Shown piece by piece: positions 37,267 to 47,600 of a stretch of 64,000 nucleotides of DNA. Each line of letters begins with the position of its first letter. The stretch's first letter is position 1. Made by a program: the position numbers and the translations under genes. The notes beneath the pieces were generated by a model. It ran no database searches, was not told the origin of the DNA, and saw only the letters and a list, made by a program, of their open reading frames with translations. Source of the stretch: Magnaporthiopsis rhizophila (lineage: Eukaryota > Ascomycota > Sordariomycetes > Magnaporthales > Magnaporthaceae); contig PYSS01000027.1 of assembly GCA_003049465.1 (NCBI GenBank), forward strand, positions 274,630 through 338,629. The letters run 5' to 3'.

Positions 37267-38056
37267 CCTGCTGGCCGAGCTTGTCATTTTTATAATCCGG
37301 TGTTTGGTGTTATTTTATATCTTTTTTTTTTTTTTTTTTTTTTTTTTTTGGATCCAACATCTTCTTCTTATCCCCTGTCCAACAAGCGGAAAAGTTTGCC
37401 GCGAGGCTTGCTTTCTTTTCTATTCATTTCTTCGNGTTTGCCGCGAGGCTTGCTTTCTTTTCTATTCATTTCTTCGTGGCGGTCTTCGCACAAAACCAGC
37501 AGCATGATCATGCAGACTCTTTGGCCTTTGGTCCTGTCGTATCGATTACTGTTGTTTTTACTATGGTTCTTTTAGTTGATAGGTTTCTTACCTCTTATTC
37601 TGTTTATTTGAACGTCTCTGCTTGGCTGGGATGGGATGGGGGATTTTTTTTTTCTTTTATTTTGACACTTGGGAAAAACAGGCGTGAAAACGGCATGGCA
37701 GCGATTACACTACTGCACGACGAATGTTCAAATGGCTTGTTGAGCTTGTTGTATACACGTTGCTTTCTATACGGGCTTCGACGCCGTCTCGGTAGTTATA
37801 AGACAGAACCACCGGAGTTGGTCACAGACGCTTCGAGTTGGACTGAGAACTATTTCAGAACGAGATGTCTTTATGGGTCAAGCGTTACCGCTTGCCTGAT
37901 AGCCGTCTCTGTTTTATGGCATCATATTTTTGTCGCCCAGCCATTGATACATGGAACCGTGATAACTCCTATCCCTATACGCCGAGCCCAAGACAGCGCA
38001 GCAAAACGAAACGTTGAAGGGAAAAAACGCCAAAAAGCCACAGCAATATCGATAGC
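37267..38056. other. Convergent 3' intergenic region
   Basis: Lies between the ends of the apyrase gene (plus) and the OPI10 gene (minus). It holds a T28 run (37322-37349), a contig join with duplication, and T-rich DNA. No supported gene. Confidence 0.5.
37394..37476. repeat. 41-bp direct duplication around a single N
   Basis: Bases 37394-37434 and 37436-37476 are identical by eye with an N at 37435. It is the same artefact pattern as at 8441-8665, and probably one genomic copy. Confidence 0.85.
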
Positions 38057-38731
38057 CTAATTCTCGGCACGCTCTAGAAACCCTGGATCTGCACGCACCC
38101 TGCCCTCGAACTTGCGCCACCACTCCTCAAACGCCTTGAGCGGCACGACCTCGACCTGGCCGGCCGTGGTGCCGCTGAAGCTGGCCAGGAAGTTGAAGGC
38201 GTTCTGGATGATGCGCTGGGCCAGCACTAGTGTGGAGGGCCTAGCGACGACCAGGGCGCTGTTGTTGTTGTTGTTGTTGTTGCCGCTGCTGTTGCTGTTG
38301 TTCCCTGTTGTTGCTGCTGCTGCTTCCTTGGCGGATTTCACCTCGGCGATGCGCTCAGCCACGGAGGCTGCGGGCTCGATGCTTATGCCTATTACTACCG
38401 GTTGTTGTTGTTGCTGTTGTTGGCTGGTATCTGACGAAGAAGTAGACGAGGAAGAGCGCAGGTTGAAGATGGCGCTCTCCTTGCCGGGACCGATGCCGCC
38501 CAGGAACCGCTGGACGGGCGGCGACCCCGGCGCGCTGGGCGGCGTGAGCAGGTAGATGGCGGCCGCCGTGGCGTCGGGCAGCACCACCCCGGGCAGGAGG
38601 AAGATGACGACGTGCGAGAAGGGCCGGTCGGCCGGGATGCTGTAGATGAGGGATGTGGGGGACGGCGTCTCGGTTGGGGAGGTTATGCAGGGGAGGTTTG
38701 CCGGGACGAGGCCGAAGAGGGGTTGTGCCAT
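38057..38731 (-). CDS. opi10: OPI10/Hikeshi family protein (DUF775)
   Basis: A single exon of 224 residues, near the family length of about 200. The N-terminus MAQPLFGLVPANLP corresponds to the FG-containing start of Hikeshi. The core includes FSHVVIFLLPGVVLPDATAA, then a GGIGPGKESAIFNLR segment and an IGISIEP motif, and the C-terminus has the conserved LAQRIIQNAFNFLASF and FEEWWRKFEGRV helices. Human Hikeshi carries Hsp70 into the nucleus during heat stress, and yeast Opi10 was found through inositol over-excretion. The middle contains species-variable polyQ and polyN runs (CAA/AAC repeats) that insert between conserved blocks. It shares a 572-bp divergent promoter with the Nudix gene. Confidence 0.88.
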   Translation of the reverse strand: MAQPLFGLVPANLPCITSPTETPSPTSLIYSIPADRPFSHVVIFLLPGVVLPDATAAAIYLLTPPSAPGSPPVQRFLGGIGPGKESAIFNLRSSSSTSSSDTSQQQQQQQPVVIGISIEPAASVAERIAEVKSAKEAAAATTGNNSNSSGNNNNNNNSALVVARPSTLVLAQRIIQNAFNFLASFSGTTAGQVEVVPLKAFEEWWRKFEGRVRADPGFLERAEN

Positions 38732-39303
38732 TTTCCTGTCTTGGAGAACACCGAGGTGGTTGTGCCGATGGATTGATAGATGTTTTGTTGTGCGATGACG
38801 TTATTTTGGGTAGAGGTGAAAGACGCGGGTTCCCCTGGCGAGCTTGTCTGTTATGTGAGCCGCCGTTTGGTGCCTGGAATGCGCCGTTTGCGACTGCGCG
38901 CAACGGGAATGGTGGAGTGGCTTCCGGTGCGTTCGGGCGGCTTCTAGGCCAGGCTCCACAGTGGATGGTTCCAACTGACATCTGCCCCTGGGTTGCTAGT
39001 GAAACTCGTAGGGCTGTGAGGCTCGGGGATTTTAACGCCCGTCGGCTGACCAAAAGGAGCCTGGCGGGGTCCGCAGTTCTTGCTTGTGGCCTCCCTGCGG
39101 CGTCATATTCGACCGTTTTAGGGGTCGTTATGGGATACAAACTGTGACGCATTACTGGATGTGATATATGAAAATAAAATCTAAAGCCTCGTTTGTGTTT
39201 GTCGGCCAAAGGCAAGCCCAGGGTCTCATCACATCGTATATACACTTGCGAAATCTAGGCTCGACGATATCACCCAGGACGAAACAAAGCAGAAAAAAAT
39301 ACA
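38732..39303. promoter_or_regulatory. Divergent promoter between OPI10 and the Nudix gene
   Basis: Five hundred seventy-two bases between head-to-head start codons. The long minus-strand frame crossing it is a shadow. No distinct motif is seen. Promoter function is inferred from gene orientation. Confidence 0.45.
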
Positions 39304-40415
39304 ATGGAGCGCCGCTGGGAGAACATAGACCTCGTGAAGAGGCTCGATACGTGAGTCCAGACACCACCAAATACTGCACGAGACGAACGGCTAAACGACC
39401 GGTCAGCTTCCCCGACCCTGTCCTGGACCCAGACGGCCACAAAGCCGTCATGGAAGGCTTCTACACCGTGGTTTGGCGCGACAGCAACGGCTCGGACGAG
39501 ACGCCCCTGGGCTACATGAGGCGCGACGTCTACGACCGCCTCCTCCAGGTGCCCGAGGCGCTCAGGAGCGAGATGCGCCTGGACGCTTCCAAAAACACCG
39601 TCTCGGTCTTCCAGTGGCAGAACGAGCAGCTGGACGAGCCCGAGCGCACGCGCCGCGTCGCCGCCGTGGTCCAGAACCTGCGAGAGGCCGCCGCCTTCCC
39701 GATCCTGGTCAAGGGCTGGCGCGACGAAGCGTGGCCCGTTTTTGGACCCAGCAGCAGCGGCAGCGTCGACGGCGAGCTGCTGTTCAGCATGGAGCGCGCC
39801 GCCCTGGGCCTGCTGGGCTGCATGAGGTACGGGGTGCACGTCAACGCCTACGTGGTGGACGCCGACGCCCCCCACGGCATCAGGGTGTGGGTGCCGACGC
39901 GGGCGGCGACCAAGTCGACGTTCCCGGGCATGCTCGACAACGCCGTGGCGGGCGGGCTGATGACGGGCGAGGACCCGTTCGAGTGCATGGTGCGCGAGGC
40001 CGACGAGGAGGCGTCGCTGCCCGAGGCGGTGGTTCGCAGCCACACGACCGAGGCGGGCGCCATCACGTACATCTACATCACGGACGCGCGGTCGGGCGAG
40101 GAGGGGCACGTGTATCCGGAGTGCGAGTGGGTATACGATTTGGAGCTACCGCGGGGGACGACGCCGCGGCCCAAGGACGGCGAGGTCGAGAGCTTCGCCC
40201 TCATGGACGTGCCCGAGGTCCAGGCCCACCTGGCCGCCGGTCGCTTCAAGCCCAACTGCGCCGCCGTCACGCTCGACTTCTTCATCCGCCGCGGCATCAT
40301 CGACAGGAGCAACGAGGCCTGCTACGACGAGATCGTCAGGCGCCTGCACAGGGTTATTCCCTTCCCCGGGCCACATCACCGGTGCGACCAGGATGAGGTC
40401 GGCCAGACGGTATAG
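39304..40415 (+). CDS. Nudix hydrolase with DUF4743 domain (thiamine pyrophosphokinase-related)
   Basis: Two exons (39304-39350 and 39407-40415) make 351 residues. Exon 1 encodes MERRWENIDLVKRLDT, and the intron has a GTGAGT donor. The N-terminal DUF4743-like domain contains FYTVVWRDS, PLGYMRRDVYDRL and FPILVKGWRDE. The catalytic Nudix box starts near residue 197: G-x5-E-x7-READEEASL, with Ala in place of the usual glycine near the end. This arrangement is found in yeast YJR142W and plant Nudix 20/24. YJR142W-type proteins have been linked to breakdown of damaged thiamine diphosphate (oxothiamine forms), so cofactor repair is the likely role. A longer open frame upstream runs through the intron and is less likely. 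Confidence 0.88.
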
Positions 40416-40719
40416 AGTGAACAGCAGAGGCCAAGGAAAAAAAAAAAAAAAAAAAAAGAAAAAAAAAATAGGCCCCAGGCAAAATCCAACCGTGGCCACG
40501 ACCCCTGTCCTCACAATATCATGCGGCCCTCTGGCATGCCACGTATGGGCTTGCACATCGCCGTTCCTAACCCTTGACCTGATACTTGGACTCCCGCCTC
40601 CCCGTTTAGATGGTTCATGATTCATCCGTCGTAGCTGATGTTCTGCCAGTGGCAGATACATGGGGCCTGGCGCTGCGCTTGAGACGAAACGGCTGGTCGG
40701 CGCCGTTCAGAGGGGCCTG
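40416..40719. other. Convergent 3' intergenic region
   Basis: Separates the Nudix gene from RPB8. It contains an A-rich run at 40437-40469 soon after the Nudix stop codon. Nothing else is seen. Confidence 0.45.
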
Positions 40720-41265
40720 CTAGTCTTGACTGCCCTTGACGAGGAGATAGACGTAGTCGACCCTAAGCGGCGTGAGCTTCTTGTAGGGTCCGTTTAGGCA
40801 CATCAGAAGCCCGCCGAACGAGATGTAGGCCTTGCTGTAAGTTCGCAGGCTAGTCAGCACCACAAAACCAGCCGCAAAGCAAACCGCAACCTCGTGCCTT
40901 CCAAGCACTCACATCTGCTCTCCGTTCTTGGAGTCCTCGAACCGATAGACCTTGCCGTAGCACACGTAGTCGAAATTGTCGGCCAGGGTGGGTGGCCCGC
41001 CCAGCTTGGAGGCGTCGCGCCAGCCCTTCTCCTCGTCCTTGCTGCCGTCGAGGGCGAGCGAGGTGGCCAGGACGACGCGGAAGCCGTCGCCTTCTGACAT
41101 GGGGAACAGCTCCGTGTTGATGTCGAGTGTCATGTCCATCGGGTCGGCGGTGCTCGAGTCCGACGTGGCCGTGATGCGCGCGACGCGGTCGTACTTGACC
41201 TGGTCGACGTGCGTCACCTTGAACACGCCCTCGAAGAGCTGCGCGTCGCCTGTCGAGACGGCCAT
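40720..41265 (-). CDS. rpb8: RPB8 (RPABC3), subunit shared by RNA polymerases I, II and III
   Basis: Two exons on the minus strand (41265-40913 and 40834-40720) join to 155 residues, the family length. Recognisable blocks are LFEGVFKVTHVDQVKYDRV at the N-terminus, MTLDINTELFPM, GDGFRVVLATSL, the segment FDYVCYGKVYRFE, and after the intron the C-terminal AYISFGGLLMCL followed by VYLLVK. Intron ends are GTGAGT and TTACAG with a CTGACT branch-like site. RPB8 is a small OB-fold protein at the surface of all three nuclear RNA polymerases, so it is essential for mRNA, rRNA and tRNA transcription. It is head to head with ELP4 across 327 bases. Confidence 0.95.
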
Positions 41266-41592
41266 TGTGGGGTGCGTTGTGCGGTCTGCTTGATGCTGCC
41301 GAGGGGGACGCGTCCTTGTGGTGGTGGTTGCTGGCTCGAGGTTGTCGCGTCAAACAATTTTTTTTTTTTTCGAGCGTTCCCTGCTGGAATGACCTCAGAG
41401 GAATTCAGCGGGGCAGCAGGCACTGAACGGCACGTGACTCCACTGCCCCTCAGCGCCCACCCGCTGAGGGGTGCCTAGAAGCTTGTGCCGTCACTGGAAT
41501 TCTCGAGATATCGAAACGGGCACCTCGTCGGCATGGACATATGAAAAGGTCATCCTAGGTCTCGGATCGGCTCCCTCTCGAGGGTGATCGAG
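41266..41592. promoter_or_regulatory. Compact divergent promoter between RPB8 and ELP4
   Basis: Only 327 bases separate the two start codons, so both genes must draw on the same DNA. It contains a T run near 41360. No TATA box is visible, which is usual for housekeeping genes. Confidence 0.55.
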
Positions 41593-42855
41593 ATGGCTTT
41601 TAGAAAGCGCAATGCGGTCATATCGGCCTCTCCAAGTGCCGCTCCGGGCGCTACAGCATCTGCGAGACAGCCAGGGCAAGCGCATGTTCAGCAGAAGCCC
41701 CCGCAGCAGCAGCAGCTAGCCCCTGGCCTGCGCCCATCTCCTCTGGACGGCCGTCTCACCACGTCGACTGGGACTGCGTCACTGGACGCCCTCTTGGCTG
41801 GCCATGCCGGTATGCCCATGGGAACCTCGGTTCTGGTCGAGGAACAAGGCACCACCGACTTCGCGGGCGCGCTGCTTCGCTACTACGCCGCCGAGGGTCT
41901 TGTCCAGGGGCACCATGTACACGTTCTTGGCTTTCCCGAGGCGTGGAAGTTCGAGCTCCCAGGCCTGGCCTCGCCCAAGTCTGCCTCCAGGCCCGGCTCG
42001 TCCTCTGAGGGCAAGCCTCTTGCACCAGCGGCGCTAGGTGCCGAGGATAGGATGAAGATCGCATGGCGCTACGAGGCCCTGGGCAACAGCAGAAACCAGA
42101 GTCTCCCAGTGAGAGACAGGGATGGGGGCTCGGCCGCTCCGTTCTGCCATTCATACGACCTCACCAAGAGACTGGCCCCATCTGCCATGAAGGGGGAGTT
42201 CCATGCCGTGCCCTCCAGCCACATGGGCTTGCTGCTGTCCCTCGATTTGGACCAGGTGTCGTCGGCCACTGCCTCGCCTTTCGGCTCCTACATCAAGCAT
42301 CTCCGGGACAAGCTGGCTTCCTCGCCACCGGAATCCATCCATCGCGTCGTTGTCCCGAGCCTGCTCTCACCAACTCTTTATGCGGGCGACGTCTGCGACC
42401 CAACACAGGTTCTACAGTTCCTACACTCCCTCCGCGGCCTGTTGCGGCTGCATCCCCGGCGACTGACGGCACTGCTGAGCCTGCCCGTTTCTCTCCACCC
42501 GCGCGGCTCGGGCCTGACGCGCTGGATGGAGCTCTTGTGCGATGGTGTTATCGAGCTGGTGCCCTTGCCAGCCACCATTGGCGCCGGACCTCCACCAGTG
42601 ACCGGCGGCAAGGACTCGGCGTCGTCCAAGGACGCAGACAAGGCGCAAGGCATGGTCAAGGTCTACACCCTGCCCGTCTACCACGAAAAAGGGGGCGGTG
42701 GCGCCGAGGGAAACTACTTCAGCGACACTCTGTCCTTCAGCCTCAGCAGCTCGCGGGGCCTCGTCATCCAGCCTTACAGTCTTCCGCCAATGGAGGATGA
42801 CGAGCAAAAGGAGAAGTCCCCTGCCAGTACGGTCAAGGACGGCATCGATTTTTGA
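41593..42855 (+). CDS. elp4: ELP4, Elongator complex subunit (PAXNEB family)
   Basis: A single exon of 420 residues. The start MAFRKRNAVI is followed by a disordered Ala/Gln/Pro-rich stretch. The conserved Elp4 entry then appears: RPSPLDGRLTTSTGTASLDA, PMGTSVLVEEQGTTDFAGAL and LLRYYAAEGLVQGHHVHVLG. Later family blocks are MKIAWRYEAL, FCHSYDLTKRL, YIKHLRDKL, LLSLPVSLHPRGSGLTRW and the terminal YSLPPMEDDEQKEK. Elp4 has a RecA-like fold and forms a hexamer with Elp5 and Elp6. That ring binds tRNA and supports Elp3 in making the cm5/mcm5 group on wobble uridine of tRNA-Lys, -Glu and -Gln. It shares a promoter with RPB8 and lies just before SEN34, another tRNA maturation gene. Confidence 0.93.
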   Translation: MAFRKRNAVISASPSAAPGATASARQPGQAHVQQKPPQQQQLAPGLRPSPLDGRLTTSTGTASLDALLAGHAGMPMGTSVLVEEQGTTDFAGALLRYYAAEGLVQGHHVHVLGFPEAWKFELPGLASPKSASRPGSSSEGKPLAPAALGAEDRMKIAWRYEALGNSRNQSLPVRDRDGGSAAPFCHSYDLTKRLAPSAMKGEFHAVPSSHMGLLLSLDLDQVSSATASPFGSYIKHLRDKLASSPPESIHRVVVPSLLSPTLYAGDVCDPTQVLQFLHSLRGLLRLHPRRLTALLSLPVSLHPRGSGLTRWMELLCDGVIELVPLPATIGAGPPPVTGGKDSASSKDADKAQGMVKVYTLPVYHEKGGGGAEGNYFSDTLSFSLSSSRGLVIQPYSLPPMEDDEQKEKSPASTVKDGIDF

Positions 42856-43302
42856 TTGCCTCACCTGGCTGTAGCGCACCTTGGGCAGAGTTTATAGGGC
42901 ATACCCGCTGGAAGAGGCGCTGGTGGGGCGTCCGTTCACCGCCCTATGGGTCATGGCAGTAAAATATTTGCCCATCTGGAGCTCATTTTCAGCTCGCAGC
43001 ATTTTTCTCTCCTCAACTCGGCTCCTCGCAAGTCGGTTTCGACGACCACCGCCAATGCCAAAGCTATACGGTAAGATTCTCTCTTTCTATCAGACCCCAA
43101 ATCTCACAGGCCAAAATGATTACACAAAAAGTTTATAATCTGTCAATCCACAGACAAAATATTGGATGTTGAAAAAAACTCAAGAGACTTATGATTTCTC
43201 CCTTTGGACCCGTTGTTGTCGCAAACATCCTACAGAAACCGCCCAATCCTGTTTAATGGCGGCCCAGCCTGCTGACCATGACTGCAGAACTCGGTTGAAG
43301 AA
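42856..43302. other. Intergenic, ELP4 to SEN34
   Basis: Codirectional gap of 447 bases holding the ELP4 3' end and the SEN34 promoter. AT-rich near 43080-43200. No gene seen. Confidence 0.4.
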
Positions 43303-44214
43303 ATGGCGACGCCTCCGCCCCCCGAGACAGTTACGATCCGCATCTCGCAGGTGGCGGGGCGGTACCTGATCTTCGACCTGGCCGACGTGATGCGTCTGCG
43401 CCGCGCCCACGGCATGTGCTCCGTCCTCGTCGGCACCAACCCCCAGGCTCCCAACCAGAACATCTTTTCGGGCCTGCCGCTCGAGCTGCTGCCCGAGGAG
43501 GCCGCGCTGCTGGTGGCCCGCGGCCACGCCTACCTCGCCGACGACCCGCGCGCCCATCTCGACGCCCTGACCCGGTCCGAGGGCGAGCGCCGCCGCGCCC
43601 TGTATGCCCAGGCGCACCGCGACCGTCGCGTCGAGGTCCGCGCGGATATCGAAGAGGCCTCGGCCGCCCGCTCGCGCGCCGCCAAGGTGGCCAGGGAGGC
43701 GCGGGCGGGCAAGAAGAGGGCAGACGAGACGGCGCCCGCGGAACCAGCCCCGGACGCTGCCGACGAGCCATCCTTGTTCGCACCCTCTTCGCTGGCCGCG
43801 CCCAGCGTGCCCTCGCAAGCTGGACGTCGCAACACGGCCGGTGGTGTCTACCTGACGCCCTCGACCAGCGCAGGGCTCCTGCCGCCGCCCGCGGAGGAGC
43901 GTGATGAACAGGAGCCGACGGCACTCCCGCCACCCGAGGCTTGCCCGCTGTATGCACACCTCAGCGACCGCGGCTACTTCATGACGCCCGGGCTCCGGTT
44001 CGGCGGCCGGTACAGCGTCTACCCGGGGGACCCGTTCCGGTTCCACGCGCACTTTATCGCAAACAGCTACGGGTGGGACGACGAGGTCGAGCTGCTGGAC
44101 CTCGTCGGCACCGGTCGGCTGGCCGGTGCCGTCAAGAAGGGATTGCTGCTGGGCGCCGAGGAGCCTGGCGGGGGCGACGTGCGCACTTTCTGTGTTGAGT
44201 GGGCTGGCATATAA
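43303..44214 (+). CDS. sen34: SEN34, catalytic subunit of tRNA splicing endonuclease
   Basis: A single exon of 303 residues. The N-terminal domain (VAGRYLIFDLADVMRLRRAH) and GLPLELLPEEAALLV are typical of Sen34. A charged Ala/Arg/Glu-rich linker follows. The C-terminal nuclease domain reads LYAHLSDRGYFMTPGLRFGG, then VYPGDPFRFHAHF, and VKKG. The expected catalytic triad is all present: Tyr near residue 240, His near 248 and Lys near 278. With Sen2, Sen15 and Sen54 this enzyme cuts tRNA introns. Sen34 makes the 3' splice-site cut. In yeast the complex sits on the mitochondrial surface. Its neighbours ELP4 and CCA1 also act on tRNA, and this window has an intron-containing tRNA. Confidence 0.93.
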   Translation: MATPPPPETVTIRISQVAGRYLIFDLADVMRLRRAHGMCSVLVGTNPQAPNQNIFSGLPLELLPEEAALLVARGHAYLADDPRAHLDALTRSEGERRRALYAQAHRDRRVEVRADIEEASAARSRAAKVAREARAGKKRADETAPAEPAPDAADEPSLFAPSSLAAPSVPSQAGRRNTAGGVYLTPSTSAGLLPPPAEERDEQEPTALPPPEACPLYAHLSDRGYFMTPGLRFGGRYSVYPGDPFRFHAHFIANSYGWDDEVELLDLVGTGRLAGAVKKGLLLGAEEPGGGDVRTFCVEWAGI

Positions 44215-44644
44215 TGACTGCTTCTTCTAGTTGAGAGGTGATGAATGATAGCCATTTATTATGCTCCTGATACCATTTGGCTATTTACAAGCACATGCGC
44301 TGGCTAGCTACACTTTTCCCATGTATGCTTCCGAAACCACCAGACTGATCCCTCCTCGTTCCGTCATACGACAACATGTAAGCGTGCCTCGGCTGCTCCG
44401 AGGATGCTCAGAGACATACGTTTCCAGCCCGGGGCCACGTAACCACATGATGTTCATTCTACCACCAGGACACGGATAAAAACAGGAAAAACTCGGGAGA
44501 CGGCGTGACGACGTGTGTAGAAATACCAAAGCGAGTAGAGCAAGCAAGAATGCACATGGGCCCAGTAAGGAAACGACAGCAAGGAGATGGATAAGCAGAT
44601 AAATGAGACGCTTAGTTATATGCAAAAAGAGATACATTCAGGGC
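44215..44644. other. Convergent 3' intergenic region
   Basis: Lies between the ends of SEN34 and the Asi-like gene. AT-richer than the flanking genes. No supported feature. Confidence 0.4.
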
Positions 44645-47600
44645 TCAGGGCACAAAGATGCGGCTGAAGCTAATGACCTCGCGGCGGCAGCAGACGCACT
44701 TGTCAAAGTTGTTCATGGCCAGCGAGACCCTGCAGTCGTCGCAGAGGCTGAGGCAGCGGCATGGCCAGACGATGATGGTGCGTGACGCGCTGTGGCAGAC
44801 GACGCACTGAGGACCGTCGGGACCCATGCCCGCCGCCCCCGTAGCCCACGACGACGCCGCCGCCGCCGATCCTTCACCCGTGGCCTGTGCCCGCCTCGAG
44901 AGCAGGATCTGCTCGAGCAGCTGCGCCTCCTCGCTGGGCGACATCTTGTGGCCCCGCCGCGGCTGCTGGTGCTGCCCTCGTCCGGCCAGGTCGAGGGCGC
45001 TGCTGGCCCCCGCGGGGAGCAGCACCCGCATGCGCTGCTGTGCCGACAGCCTGGCGAATCGGCTCCGCGTCACGATGCCGTCGGACCCCAGATGTGCGGC
45101 CAGTGCGAGCGCCTCGTCGCGCGCCTCGGGCGACTGCGGATGCAGCAGCCGCGCCAGGTCCTTCATGGCCATGGGGCTGTCCACCATGGGCGTCGACTCG
45201 CGCGTGGCAAACGGCGACCGCCGCGTCGGCGTGCGCTGGCCGTCGTCATCGTCCTCCCAGTCCTGTTCATTGTCGTTCGAGTCCCAGCGGCCGACCTCGC
45301 TCCGAGGGTCCGTCTCGGTCGTGGAGACGACGCTCGTGGCGTCAAAGTCCGGGTCGTCGTGGTCTGATGGCGGACAGTAGTCTCCGCTCTCGTCGACCTC
45401 TCCCCACCAGCCGCCGCGCAGCCACCAGCTGTACAGGATGCCCGACGTATCCTTCTCCTCGGGGAACTCCTTGGTGACGATCTCCTCCAGGTCCACGCCC
45501 GGTTTCCACGGCACGTAGGCCCTGGTATCCTGGCCGCGCATCCACTCGCCAACGATGCGACCCCGCCCGTCTCGCACGCCGTCGACCTTGACGCCGTCGA
45601 CGGTGGCATCCGTGTCGTCCGTGGCGTCCATGTCCGTCTCGTCGTCGGGCGCACCTCTGGGCTTGGGCTCCTGCGCCAGGGACCGGAGAAAACGGGGCGG
45701 GTTCGCGACGCCAAGCCGCGCCAGGGTCTTGCATGACGCCATGGCCAAGACCCTCAGCATCAGCCGGTTGATGTGCACGAGATACTCGAGCGCAAGCAGC
45801 CACCTGCCGCTGCGCTCGTGGGCCCCGACGCCGTCCCGCAGCGGCCGCGCGCGCTCACCTCCGTGCGCCTTGGGCACCTTCTGTGCCGCCCGTTCCCTAG
45901 CATAGCCCGTGGTTGCAGCATACCCGCCAGCACCTTCGAACCTGCCCGTCTGGGCCGGCACGACTGGGACCATGCCGATGGTGCCGTTCGAGTCATAGCG
46001 CGAGTGGGGCTGCCATTGCATACGCAGCTGCTCAATCTCGCGTAGCCTCTCGTCCTCGAGCCACGTATAGCGCTTGAGATTCACACGCCGGTCCTCGTTG
46101 AGATAGACGGCCTCGCTGGCCATGGAGATGGCAGCGAACCCAGTCCGCAAGAGCGCCGTGTAAAAGTCCATCTCCATGGTGACCCGCAGGTCCGAGAGTG
46201 AGATGTTTGCCTGCATGTTGTCATGCGCGCGCCTGATACGGGCACCCAGCGTCGAGAGGTCTTCGCCCTCGTGATCGGGCGAGGTTCCCACCTCGGGAGG
46301 TGAGAGGGCCGACAGCACGAGCGCAAGAGAGTATATGGAGCAGCACGTCAACATGCCGAAAAGCACCAGCAGGTGAGGTATATACCCGATGATGCAGACG
46401 GTGGGGAACCTCAGCAGGCCCTGTCGAGCAGGGTCGTCCAGCGAGAAGGTAAAGCCGCTCCAGATGATGGATCCCATGAAGCAGGCGGCGTAGAATCCGG
46501 TGGTGACCAGGCGGAATCTCGACTGCAGGTTGAAGACGGCCAGCACGTGGCTGGTGAAGTGGCCCATGGCGGAGAGGAAGGCGACCAGCAGCACCTCGGG
46601 CGGTGTGTTGGCCCGTCTCATGATCATGGACCTGGTGATGGCAATGGTTGTGCCGGCGGTGGAAGACCCCACAGACGCCGCAGCCTTTGCGGCACCTGCC
46701 GCCGTAGAAGCCGACGAGGCGGTGAATAGACCCCAGCCCAGCTGGTTGCTGATGGCGGCCTCGGCCTCGGCGAAGGCAAGCGAGTGCTCAAAGAGCGTCA
46801 TGCCCGTCTCGGCGGCGAGCGGCCTCCCCTGGACGGCACACGAGATGGTCTCGAGGAACTGGCTCAGGCAGAAGCTCCCAAAGAGCGGCCACAGCAGGGA
46901 CAGTGAGCCTCGCAGGTCTGACGGTGTCTGTTCCTGTTCTGTGCCCTCTGCTCCGGCGGCAGCCGACAGGGGCGGCGGTATCATGTTGACGGCGAGGCAC
47001 GACTCCACATCCGAGGCGCCGAGCAGGAGGCTCGAGCTCAGGCCATGCAAAAAGCTGTTTGCGTGCGAGAACATGAGGTCGGAGCTCTTGCTGGCATTGC
47101 CCCATCGCAGCTCGGCAAAGTCGGGCGAGGTCTGGCATTGTATGGACTGTATCAGGCTCTGGGCCTGGAACGTGAAGAGGACGATGGGGACGATGCGGAG
47201 GGCCAGGCGGACGGGCCAGCGGAGACGCAGGCGGCGGCGGGTGGCGGCAAAAATGTGAGTACGGTTGAGGACGACGGCCATGGCCATGCAGCAGAGGGCC
47301 CACTTGCTGGTGGCGTAGCTGAAGACGCTGCCGAAACTCCGGGCGCTCTCGAAGGAGAAGCGCGAGGAGGCGGCGGCGTCCTGGGCTGCTGCGGCCAGGG
47401 ACTGGGCGGCGGCGGCCGGGGGTGGGGCGGCAGTGGTGACGAAAGACCGGGCCGCGGCGGCGACGGGGTCGGTGGTCCCGGCGAAGACGATGGTCGGGTC
47501 GGCAGTCGCGTCGGGCATGTGATGTTGTCCGAAGCCGTCGACGGCGTCGGGGAAGGAGAAGACGGAGCCGAGGCGGCCGAGCTTCATGACCATCCTGGGG

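Noticed and set aside
38355..39245. 296-codon minus frame crossing the OPI10 start and promoter
   Set aside because: Overlaps OPI10 in another frame and shows no family.
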